From Pseudomonadota bacterium (GTDB taxonomy: Bacteria > Myxococcota_A > Polyangia > Polyangiales > Polyangiaceae): a stretch of DNA of 64,000 bases. Where the stretch lies: NCBI GenBank assembly GCA_023398955.1, contig JAEWRL010000174.1:45588-109587 (forward strand), read 5' to 3'. Below are positions 25,853 through 34,198 of the stretch, piece after piece (the stretch's first letter is position 1; every line of letters begins with the position of its first letter). The notes under the pieces are model-generated. The model was not told where the DNA came from. It ran no database searches and saw only the letters and a program-made list of their open reading frames with translations. The position numbers and the translations under genes are program-made.

Positions 25853-28605
25853 TTACGTGTATTCGAGGGCCTGCACCACGTCTCCGCCCAGGGTCGTTCC
25901 GATCGAGGAGATTAGGCGCGTGTAGGGATCGACGTCGTAGGTCGTCTCTGCGCCGTTACCGAAGGTCTCTCGCTGGATCGCGGTACCCTGGTAGAGCTCT
26001 TGGATCTCCCAAAGACTTCGTGGAGTGGCTCCGCCAATCTCCTCGAGGCTCCGCAGGGCGCCGCTGCTCGCGTCGTAGCCGTAGCGGGTGATGACCGGGG
26101 AGCCAGCGCCAAGGCTCGGGTACTCCACGGTGCTCGGGCGGCCAAGGCCGTCGTAGTCCACCTCGGTGCGCAACATACGGCCATCCACGGTGAGGGTGGA
26201 GGCGCGGAGCAAGCCACGGTTGTTGGCCACCACGGGCTCGTACTCGTAGTCGACCGTGACGCCCAGGGGGTTTCGGCCGCTCGTGGGAGAGACGCTGCGG
26301 ATGAGTTTGCCGAGGGCGTTCGGAGCAGCATCGTAGTGCCACGTCGAGAGGCCATCAGGAGTGGAAACGCTCGTCACGCGGCCCAAGGCGTCGCGGACGA
26401 CGCTGGTGCTGCCGTCCGGCTGAATGGCGACACGCACCTCATCGAAGCCGTTGTGGAGGTAGGTGCTGGACCCGCTGCTGGCGTCCGTCACGGACATCAA
26501 GCGGCCATAGGAGTCATGGGCGAAGCTGCGTGTGGTCCCATCGACGGAGGTGATGCGGTCCAGGGCCCCTGTCGCGTCATAGTCGTAGTCGGTGACCTGG
26601 CCGCTGCTCAGCATGGCATCGTCGATACTCCTGATCACCCGCCCGAAGGCATCGTAAACGCTGACGCGCTGACGGTTCAGCGGATCCCTCGAGATGACGA
26701 GATCCGCCGCGCGGGGGAGGCCTGCCGTCCACCAAGCATAGTCTTCGTCGAGACGGGCTGCCGAGACGTGCTCGAATTCCATGAGTTCGCCCGTTCCCGG
26801 CACGGCGCCTTCCGTGTCGCGGACGATGGCCACCACCCGGCTGAGCGCATCATAGTAGTAGAACTCGCGGCCAGCGATCTCCGAGCTGGTCCGGGGGTAG
26901 TTCCGCCTCGTCAGACGACCGGTGGTCGTAGACGAAGCTCACGGCGCGGGGCGCCTCTCCCGTGGCTTCGGTGGTGGTCACCGACTCGGCGTTCCCGTAC
27001 TGATCACGGACATACGTGGTCTGGCGGCGCGCTAGCGGCGCGTCGGGCGCCCGCAGCACCGCCTGCAGCAGGCCGCGCGAGTCGTAGGTCATTTGCCGGT
27101 ACTGCTCCGCCGGGTTGGATTCTCCCTCGCGCTCGGCCGTCGTGCGGATCCACAGGGGGTTGCCCATCAGCCACTCGGCTTCGTTGCGGGAATAGTCCGC
27201 GAAGGTGCGGCGAGTTTCGAAGCTCTGGTCGTCACCATGGACGAGGCGCGTCTCGTAGAGCGTGACGTTGCCATAGGCATCGACCTGGAACAGCTCGTCG
27301 ACACGACTGACCCCGCGCGGAGGCTGGCCCTCCCACTCCTCGGAGACGTACGTTCGGCGGCTGTGAACCTGTGTGAAGATCCGTCCCTGCGCCGAGTTTA
27401 CCAACTGCCAATGGTTTACGACCCGCGTCGTTCGTGTGCCCGCCGGGGCGTGCATGGAAGACTGGAGCGGCTGGGTGGTCGTGATCTCCCGAGGGAGGCC
27501 CGCCTTGGGATAGAAATAGTGCGACCCTCCCAGGGAAACGGGCTCGGGTCGGCCGAACTCGACCGTCGTGTCGCTGACGATGCCGCTCGCGCGGACTCTC
27601 TCCTCACGGCGATCGAAACCGAGCCAGCCATGCCCCGCTAGGTTGATGCGCCCGTTCTCATAGCGACGCCCGACGACCATGGGGCCAGAGTCGTCTTCGT
27701 GACCGACCCTGAAGGAGGTGACGAGGCCCGTCACGCGACGGAGACACTCCTCGGGCCAGGCGTTCCGGCAGGACTCGTCCGTGGAGTAGCCACCTGCTTC
27801 GTCGTAGCTGATCGTGATGCGCTTCTTCATGCCATCGACGACTCGCTTCAAACGATAGCGCTGAGCCGCCGTACCGAAGTAGGGCCGAACGAACTCTAGA
27901 CGTGTGTCGAAGAGGTCGAGACTGCCATCCCCGTCCAAATCGGTCGCATAGTCCCACAGCACACCATAATCCTGTTCCGGACTTGTGAGGACCAGGCCGC
28001 TCGCTTCCGTGTACTCGAAAGCCGCCGTGCTACCCGGCTGGCTGCGCACCATGGAGCGATACCGCCCTACCTCCGGCGCCCAGTTCTCGAGGACGTCCGT
28101 CCGCCCGTCGCCGTCGTAGTCCAGCAGCGCGAAAGCAAGAATGCTGCCATTGAAGGACGAGGGACGCTCGAAAACCTGCGGGACGAGCCGCCCGCCGGGG
28201 TTCGTCGAGGGGCGGCGTATCGGCGCCGGGGCACTCCCAGACTCGCTCGATCAGGGGGTCACCGCCCTCGCGATACTGCAGAGCATACGTCTTCACAGGC
28301 GTCGCGTTGATCCACGTCGTGATCTTCTCGAGGCGCTCCAGCTGGATGTTCCCCGGACCAAATTGTCCATAGCGGAGCGTGCCCTCGGGCCGCAGACCGT
28401 AGACAAAGGTCACCTTCCGGGACCCAGGATGGCTGCCGAAGGCCGTGTACTCAATGGCTCGAATGCTGCTCGTTTCGTAGCCCTGCGGGCCCACGGCGGT
28501 GTCACTGAACCACTTATTATAGCGGTAGCGAATCGCGTTCCCGGCACGGTCCTCGATGCGGCTGAGGAGCCATGCCGTGGCCACCTCCCCACCCCCTTCT
28601 CGCGC
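25853..28605 (-). pseudogene. Remnant of an RHS/TcdB (SpvB-type) toxin-like gene
   Basis: Three same-strand pieces make one protein with two frameshifts. The first (WLLSRIEDRAGNAIRYRYN onward) is the middle of a SpvB/TcdB-type protein. A shift at the G4 run 28209-28212 is followed by STNPGGRLVPQVF, an FG-GAP-like LLDYDGDGRTDVLE, and on to VSFVYDHR. A second shift at about 26911-26925 restores RRNYPRTSSEIAGREFYYYD and then YD-type RHS repeats (YDYDATGALDRITSVDG). It ends early at TAA 25853. The N-terminal SpvB part and the C-terminal RHS core and toxin are absent, so this is about 2.7 kb of a gene normally more than 6 kb. Another short in-frame fragment (VEYEYTASGLRALEV) lies just beyond, near 25780-25820. 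Not expected to be functional. Confidence 0.85.
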
Positions 28606-28608
28606 CGC

Positions 28609-29637
28609 TCAGACCGCTGGCGCGCTGGCAATGACCGGTGCCAGCTGGCGGATGCGCGCTCGGAGCTCATCGTGTTCGCGCTGCAGCTTCGCTGGCTGGA
28701 CTCCCATGGCGTCCGCGATCTGAGCGAATCGCCACCGCCAGTCCAGTCGTTGCAGTGCTTGCAGGTGATTGAAAGCCGCCTGCTCGGCTCGCCACGTCTT
28801 GCTCGCCTGCGCGATCACGTCGAGGCCCGCGGCCATATCCGTGGTCCCAATGTCGAGCAATGCTTCGGGCCAAAGGAGATTATCGACGGAGACGCTGCGC
28901 GGCGGTATCCCGGCGACGACGGCACCCGCTGCGAGTGCGTCAGTCCACCGCGCCGTGACGTACTGGCGGTAGGGGTGGGTCTGCGCAGCAGGATTCACGG
29001 CATTGGAGAAGCTCAAGGTGAACTTTGTGCGGGCAAACTCTCTCATGACGTGGCGCTCATTGTCCCCCGCGTCGTCCCGCGTCTCTGGCCGTCCGGAGAA
29101 CCGTAGGCCACGCGCTTCGCATGCGCACGCCGTCCGAGCGTCGTCGCTCCACCCAAGAGGCTGGCGACCGACACGGACCAAATCCAGGTCCCGCTCGCCA
29201 CTCGGGGAGCCCAAGCGCAGAACGTCACTGCCCCACGGGGCCCAACTCACTTCTGCCCTGATTTTTCGCCTCCAGGCACGCACTTCCTCTCGCTCGGTCA
29301 CGAACACGTGGTCCGCGCGAACGAAACGCAGCCAGTTCGGAGCATCCTCGAGCCAGAACGAGTCGAACACCCATGCGACGATTCGCGGCCGCCTTCCAAG
29401 CAGCCCTGCGACCTTCATGAGACGGGACAGACGCCCCGGGCTGGCGGCGATGAGCAGCATTGAATCGCCACTGGACCGGCGGGGCAAGACCCTGCCGAGG
29501 AACCCCATCGGTGTCTGCAAGTCGTCTCCTATGACCTGCAGCTTTGCCTCGAACAGCTCCGCCGCGAGCTGCGCCATGTACGTTACCGGATGATAACCCA
29601 GGCCCTTCGGGGCGCTGTAGAGGACCCGCACCACCAT
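28609..29637 (-). CDS. CgeB-type glycosyltransferase family protein
   Basis: 342 residues, ATG 29637. A GT-B-like fold is suggested by the N-terminal strand VRVLYSAPKGLGYHP, an AWVFDSFW segment and the C-terminal donor-site-like block QYVTARWTDALAAGAVVAG, as in Glyco_trans_1_2/CgeB proteins. Donor and acceptor are unknown. No sugar-nucleotide genes are nearby, so it is isolated from any polysaccharide cluster. Its TGA stop (28611-28609) is directly followed, in the same frame and with no spacer, by the RHS remnant, which suggests a recombination junction at the gene's end. The reading frame itself looks intact. Confidence 0.75.
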   Translation of the reverse strand: MVVRVLYSAPKGLGYHPVTYMAQLAAELFEAKLQVIGDDLQTPMGFLGRVLPRRSSGDSMLLIAASPGRLSRLMKVAGLLGRRPRIVAWVFDSFWLEDAPNWLRFVRADHVFVTEREEVRAWRRKIRAEVSWAPWGSDVLRLGSPSGERDLDLVRVGRQPLGWSDDARTACACEARGLRFSGRPETRDDAGDNERHVMREFARTKFTLSFSNAVNPAAQTHPYRQYVTARWTDALAAGAVVAGIPPRSVSVDNLLWPEALLDIGTTDMAAGLDVIAQASKTWRAEQAAFNHLQALQRLDWRWRFAQIADAMGVQPAKLQREHDELRARIRQLAPVIASAPAV

Positions 29638-29719
29638 CAGGGCTCAAGGGTACTCGAAGATCGGCAGCGAGATCAACGATGATGCTCGGAAACCCACCCG
29701 CACGAGGATCGGCACTCAG

Positions 29720-29754
29720 ATCAACGATCAACGATCAACGATCAACGATCAACG
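29720..29754. repeat. ATCAACG tandem repeat, five copies
   Basis: Five perfect 7-bp units. An imperfect related stretch about 50 bp upstream (GATCGGCAGCGAGATCAACG near 29660 against GATCGGCACTCAGATCAACG near 29708) shows a larger duplication as well. It lies in the 502-nt gap between the glycosyltransferase start and the DUF2254 start. That gap otherwise holds only the sigma-54-like site near its end. Confidence 0.9.
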
Positions 29755-30045
29755 AGTTACCGTCCCAAGCCGATTGGCGCCGTCCAGGGCGAGCGCGCTG
29801 GTCTTAACGGTTGTGGCGGGACGGCTGGAAAGGAGATTAGACGGTCTCATGCGGATGTGGTGCCGAGTTCGTGACGTTCTACGCCATCAGTAACGGTCAC
29901 TCTCAGGAGGCGCGCCCCTGGAGCGGTATGGGGGTCCATACCCATGAGAACATGGCTGATTCAGGAATCTGATGCTCGGAAGATCCACCGCCGAGCCGTA
30001 ACCCCAATCCGGCACCCGCCCGAGATGGAGCGCTAGAGTTCTCAC

Positions 30046-30062
30046 TTGGCACCAACATTGCA
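30046..30062 (+). promoter_or_regulatory. Putative sigma-54 (RpoN) promoter
   Basis: TTGGCACCAACATTGCA has GG at -24 (30048-30049) and GC at -12 (30060-30061) separated by exactly 10 nt, and matches the TGGCAC-N5-TTGCA consensus at every conserved base. Transcription would begin near 30073, upstream of GTG 30140, which supports that start for the DUF2254 gene. An enhancer-binding activator would be required. Confidence 0.6.
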
Positions 30063-30139
30063 CAATGGCGCACCATGCTCGTCTCCACACCCTCCAGGTG
30101 CCGTGTACCCAAGCGGCACCATGGTCGAGGCTCGGCGCA

Positions 30140-31456
30140 GTGAGACGGGCTACCATACTGGATCATTGGTGGGAACACCTGCGGGTCAGCTGGTGGGTCG
30201 TACCCTCGGCGTTCGTCGTGGGAGCCATCGCGCTCTCGTTTACGGCGCAGGTCCTCGACGAGCGCATCGGGGACGAGGTGACGCCTGCGTGGGCGCAGTT
30301 TCGCGGCAGCACCGACGGTGCACGGAGCGTGCTGTCGACGATCGCCGCCTCCATGATGACATTCAGCGGCCTCGTCTTCTCGATCACCGTACTGGTGCTC
30401 CAGCTTGCGAGCACGCAGTTCTCACCGCGCGTCCTGCGCACTTTCCTCGCGGATCGGCGCAGCCAGTCCTTTCTTGGTCTGTTCGTCGGTACCTTCGTGT
30501 ACGCGCTGCTGGGGCTCGCCAATGTTAAGTCCCTCGATGACGACCGGATTACGTCCATTCCCGTCTGGCTCGGGATCCTACTAGCAGTCGCTTCGGTGGG
30601 GGCTCTGATAGCCTACGTGCATCACGTCGTACAATCCATCCGCGCCACCGTCATCATCCAGCGCGTCGGCGACGAGGCACGCAGCTCTGTCAAGCGGCTC
30701 TATCCGGAGGGGCTCGGGGAAGACACGGCCGACCCCGATACCCACGTCGAGCTCCCGCCCCCTGTGCGAGAGTTTCACTATACTGGGGTCTCTGGCGTCA
30801 TCCAGAACGTCGACGAGGAGTCGCTGTTCGCGCTGGCGGAAAAGGCCAACGTCACCCTTGGTCTGACTTGCCAGGTCGGCGACTTCGTTGGATACCAAAC
30901 GCCATTGATACGTGTGTGGGGTGAGACCTGCTCGCTCGATGAGGAGGAGCTCTGCTCACTGGTCCGGATCGGTGGTGAGCGCAACGTCACCCAGGATGCG
31001 GCCTACGGCTTCCGCGAGCTCGTCGACATCGCCGGGCGCGTGTTGTCTCCGAGTCTCAACGACCCGACGAGCGCCGTTCAGGTCATCGACGAGCTGGAGG
31101 ACCTCCTGCTTCGTCTCGCGCGCCAGCGATTCCCGAGTCCGTTCCGGTACTCCGAACGAGGGGAGCTCAGGCTCGTGCTGCCGAGGCCTGGCTGGGACAG
31201 CTACTTGCGCTTGGCGCTCGACGAGATCCGGGAGTACGGTAGTGGCTCGATGCAGGTAGCGCGGCGCCTTCGCGCCCTCTTGGACGACCTGTCGCGTGCG
31301 GTCCCAGAGTTTCGCCGCGCCGAGCTCGAGAGGCAGCGGCAACTCCTGGACCAGAGCGTCGAGCAGGGGTTCGAGACGTCCATCGAGCGGCGCATCGCAC
31401 GCTCACCCAGCAAACAAGGGCATGGTTCCCTCGACCAGCAAGGGTATGGAGCCTGA
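30140..31456 (+). CDS. DUF2254 family membrane protein
   Basis: About 438 residues from GTG 30140, which has GAGG 9 nt upstream and fits the predicted sigma-54 transcript; ATG 30065 would lie before the predicted transcription start. Four hydrophobic segments lie in the first 190 residues (VVPSAFVVGAIALSF; TMMTFSGLVFSITVLVLQLA-like; FLGLFVGTFVYALLGLA; VWLGILLAVASVGALIAYV), followed by a soluble C-terminal domain with DVEE- and LSPSLNDPTSAVQVID-type blocks typical of DUF2254. The family's function is not established. A related short sequence (AGCAAGGGTATGG) occurs near the 3' end. Confidence 0.85.
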   Translation: MRRATILDHWWEHLRVSWWVVPSAFVVGAIALSFTAQVLDERIGDEVTPAWAQFRGSTDGARSVLSTIAASMMTFSGLVFSITVLVLQLASTQFSPRVLRTFLADRRSQSFLGLFVGTFVYALLGLANVKSLDDDRITSIPVWLGILLAVASVGALIAYVHHVVQSIRATVIIQRVGDEARSSVKRLYPEGLGEDTADPDTHVELPPPVREFHYTGVSGVIQNVDEESLFALAEKANVTLGLTCQVGDFVGYQTPLIRVWGETCSLDEEELCSLVRIGGERNVTQDAAYGFRELVDIAGRVLSPSLNDPTSAVQVIDELEDLLLRLARQRFPSPFRYSERGELRLVLPRPGWDSYLRLALDEIREYGSGSMQVARRLRALLDDLSRAVPEFRRAELERQRQLLDQSVEQGFETSIERRIARSPSKQGHGSLDQQGYGA

Positions 31457-31503
31457 CCATCCGCTTCGGCACTTGGCTTGCTCGATCCGTGAGGGGGGCA
31501 CCC

Positions 31504-32214
31504 TCAGCCAAGCTCGGCGATGAAGCGATTCGCCTCGGCAATGCTCGCCTCCATCTCGACGATCAGGCGCTCCACGTCGCGCTTGAGCTCTGGGATATCC
31601 TCGTCGAGGGATTGAAGCGCCTGCGCATTCAAGTTGTGCTTGAGGTAGAGCACATGGTCGTGAAGCTTGGTGAGCACCGGTTCGAGGCTCTCTTCGGCGC
31701 GGCGCATCGTCTCGAGGAGGCCTTCGAAGTTGTCCCGCGTGGCCCGAAGCTTCCTGCTGCTCTTCCGGCGCAGGGAGTCGTCATGGTAGGCCTCGAGCTC
31801 CTGCTCCCATTCATCGAGCAGGGCCGAGCCGACGTTCTCCACGGCGTCTATCCGGTCGCCGACCTCTTCGGCCTGCGCCTCTGAGCTATCGTAGGCATCG
31901 CTCAAGCGCTCGTAGCGCCGTTCCAACGTTCCCCCGTCGTGCCCTGCAACCGCCTGGAACTCCTCGAGGGCATCGCGGAAGGTGTCCTGCGCCTCCTGCT
32001 GACTCTCTTGTGCCTTCTCCACGCGCCGCTCGAGGAGCTCACGCTTCTCCACCCCCACCTTCTCGAGCACGGTGTAATACGTCTTCTGGCATCCCAGGCC
32101 GACTCCGGCGCTCAGAAGCACGAGGAGTGCGCTCTGCCAAAGGAGCCGCCAACCCGCGACGCAGAACGGAGCGCTGCCCGTCGAACCCAACGGCACGGGC
32201 GAGACCTCAGACAT
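31504..32214 (-). CDS. DUF2959 family lipoprotein
   Basis: About 236 residues from ATG 32214. The signal sequence ends in lipobox VGLGC, and the mature part starts KTYYTVLEKVGVEKRELL and RVEKAQESQQEAQDTFRDAL, the hallmark of DUF2959. The whole mature domain is helical coiled coil, with a C-terminal region (LKHNLNAQALQSLDED) usual for the family. The function is unknown, but members are periplasmic lipoproteins. It converges with the DUF2254 gene across a 47-nt gap. The frame continues upstream to 32331 but would lack a signal peptide from there. Confidence 0.85.
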   Translation of the reverse strand: MSEVSPVPLGSTGSAPFCVAGWRLLWQSALLVLLSAGVGLGCQKTYYTVLEKVGVEKRELLERRVEKAQESQQEAQDTFRDALEEFQAVAGHDGGTLERRYERLSDAYDSSEAQAEEVGDRIDAVENVGSALLDEWEQELEAYHDDSLRRKSSRKLRATRDNFEGLLETMRRAEESLEPVLTKLHDHVLYLKHNLNAQALQSLDEDIPELKRDVERLIVEMEASIAEANRFIAELG

Positions 32215-32469
32215 TCGTGTCGCTGCTCGGCTGCCGGGGCCGCACCCACTCATGCGCTGGCGTCGAGCAATCGCTGTGCCAGCTTGGCTCCTTCGGAGCA
32301 TGTCGTCTGGCTCCCTCTGCCGGGCACGCACGCCATGACACCCGTGGCAAGGTGGCTCAACTGAGGCACGATGTCACGGTGTGGCGCACGCCATGTGGGA
32401 CCGAGGAGATCGTGCACGATGGCGCAGCGTCCGGAGCACAAGCCGCGGGGAGGACGGAACGCGCCGTCG

Positions 32470-33096
32470 TCATCTCTCGCAGGACAGCTCGTAGCCGATG
32501 TTCCAAGTCGTTCCGCCGTCCAGCGAGTATTGGCCGAGCATGGTCATCTTCTCTGGCGAGTGCATGGTCTCGGAGTCTTTGATTCTCATCTCGCCCATGG
32601 GACCGCTCGATGTGCCGGTCCAAATGATGCCGTCCGTAGACTGAGAAATGGTGTGACCGCCCAGGTTGTCGACGATGAGGTTTACCCACGTATCCGATGA
32701 CGCGACGAAGGTGCGGTACACTTTGAACTTGTATGGGTACCTGCCGGTGGCCACTGCGAACTCGGTCTGTAGCCAGGCGCCATCAAGGACGAGCCTGGTG
32801 TTGAGGGTTACCCTGCTCGGGCTGGGGCCTTCGGGTCCGAAGACGGCTCCGTTGCAATCCCATGTTCCCCTCAGCGCTCCGGCAGCGTCGGCCAATGCGG
32901 AGGCCGTGGTGATGGCGGGTTTGCTTCTTGCGACAGTGGGGGCAGAAGCGGGCGTCGCGGCCGCGGTGTGGGCGGGAGCCAGCGCGGTGGGACGGCTCCC
33001 TCCGCAGGCGAGAAGTATGAGCGAACAGGCAATAGCACCTGTGGAGAGGATTGTAGGCAGGACGGTGGAGAGGATGACGGATGAACGAGTAGACAC
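32470..33096 (-). CDS. Putative lipoprotein, DUF1579-like
   Basis: About 208 residues from GTG 33096, chosen because AGGAG lies 5 nt upstream; the frame is open well before it. The signal region ends with the lipobox ILLAC, followed by an Ala/Pro/Thr-rich linker and a domain of about 135 residues starting LRGTWDCNGAVFG, with RLVLDGAWLQTEF and IVDNLGGHTISQSTDG. The WxC start and beta-rich pattern resemble DUF1579-type lipocalin-like proteins, a weak assignment. The AraC regulator gene lies 145 nt upstream on the same strand and may control it. Confidence 0.65.
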   Translation of the reverse strand: MSTRSSVILSTVLPTILSTGAIACSLILLACGGSRPTALAPAHTAAATPASAPTVARSKPAITTASALADAAGALRGTWDCNGAVFGPEGPSPSRVTLNTRLVLDGAWLQTEFAVATGRYPYKFKVYRTFVASSDTWVNLIVDNLGGHTISQSTDGIIWTGTSSGPMGEMRIKDSETMHSPEKMTMLGQYSLDGGTTWNIGYELSCER

Positions 33097-33241
33097 ATGG
33101 ACTCCTGATGGGTGGTTGACCAGCTGGAGTGCATTTGGCACCAGCACCCGTGAGGCGGGTAGAGCGTGGATTGCTGGCGAGTCGGCTGATCTTTCGTCGC
33201 TTGTGGCTGGGCGAGCGAATGACCGATGGGGGCAAGGGTCT

Positions 33242-34081
33242 TCAGCGCTTGGGCGTGAAAGAGCGCTTGATGGGACGTCGCTCGGTTCGCCATGCGGCCG
33301 GCGTGCACCCGTGCGCCCGGCGAAACAAGCGAATGAAGTGGGTCGCATCTGCGTAGCCGACCCGCTCGGCGATGATCTCGACCTTCTCGTCGGTGTGGAG
33401 CAAGCGATTCCGCGCCTCGGAGAGACGTCCGGTGATGATCCACTCGACGACGCTCTTCCCGGTGGCCTGTTTGAGAGCCGTCGTCACGTAGGACGGGGAC
33501 CTGCCGACAGCTCGCGCAACGTCTGAGAGAGAAATGGACTCCAGACACCGACGCTCGATGAAGCGGAGCGCGTCAGCTACAAAGCTAGGTTGGGAGGTTG
33601 GATCGAGGCTGGTGGCGCGCGTCACTTCTGCGAGCAACAACGCGAGCAGGCTCTTGTGAACGAGCTCGCAGTGTGCCCGGTCGGCGCGGGTCTCGGCGTG
33701 TAGCTCGGCTATCAGGCGCTTGACGTAATCGTGACGCTCCGCAGCGAGATGAACGATCGGGGAGGCACCCGAGCGGGCCCTTTCGAAGGGATCGAGGAGG
33801 TTTGCCAGCTCGGACGGCGCATAGCACGGGGCACAGAAGCCAACTCCCCAGGCCGTGGTGCGCGCGGTTCGGAACGCCCGATGTGCCTCGCCCGCGGGAA
33901 TGAGGAGCACGTCACCCGCTTCCAGCTCGAAGCGCCCGCGTTGTTCATGCACGAGCTGTCCGTCCATCACGTACAGGAGGGCTGCGTGTTCGTGGACGAC
34001 GAACCGGGAGACTCGGTTGCTCGGTTCGTCCGTGAAGCGCTCGACCCAGACCGGTCGCGAGTGGCGAGTCGAATCGCTCAT
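33242..34081 (-). CDS. AraC family transcriptional regulator
   Basis: About 279 residues from ATG 34081. The N-terminal cupin-like effector domain (HEHAALLYVMDGQLVHEQ, LEAGDVLLIPAGEAHR) is followed by the two-helix-turn-helix AraC domain: ISLSDVARAVGRSPSYVTTALKQATG and VEIIAERVGYADATHFIRLFRRAHGCTPAAWR. It probably responds to a small molecule. It is divergent from the LacI-sensor hybrid kinase across about 117 nt and upstream of the lipoprotein at 32470, so either may be a target (inference). Confidence 0.9.
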   Translation of the reverse strand: MSDSTRHSRPVWVERFTDEPSNRVSRFVVHEHAALLYVMDGQLVHEQRGRFELEAGDVLLIPAGEAHRAFRTARTTAWGVGFCAPCYAPSELANLLDPFERARSGASPIVHLAAERHDYVKRLIAELHAETRADRAHCELVHKSLLALLLAEVTRATSLDPTSQPSFVADALRFIERRCLESISLSDVARAVGRSPSYVTTALKQATGKSVVEWIITGRLSEARNRLLHTDEKVEIIAERVGYADATHFIRLFRRAHGCTPAAWRTERRPIKRSFTPKR

Positions 34082-34198
34082 GGGGTGCCGGCCGGGCAGG
34101 ATCGCGGGTCCGCCTGCGACGGAAAGAATCGCGTCGAGATTCCAGGGTCTAGCACAGGCGTGCACAGCTCCTAGGCCCACTGTCCTCGCGCACAGCGA

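Noticed and set aside
26000..27265. 421-codon plus-strand frame across the RHS remnant
   Set aside because: The minus strand shows YD repeats and FG-GAP-like motifs in both flanking pieces; the plus frame has no domain and is a shadow.
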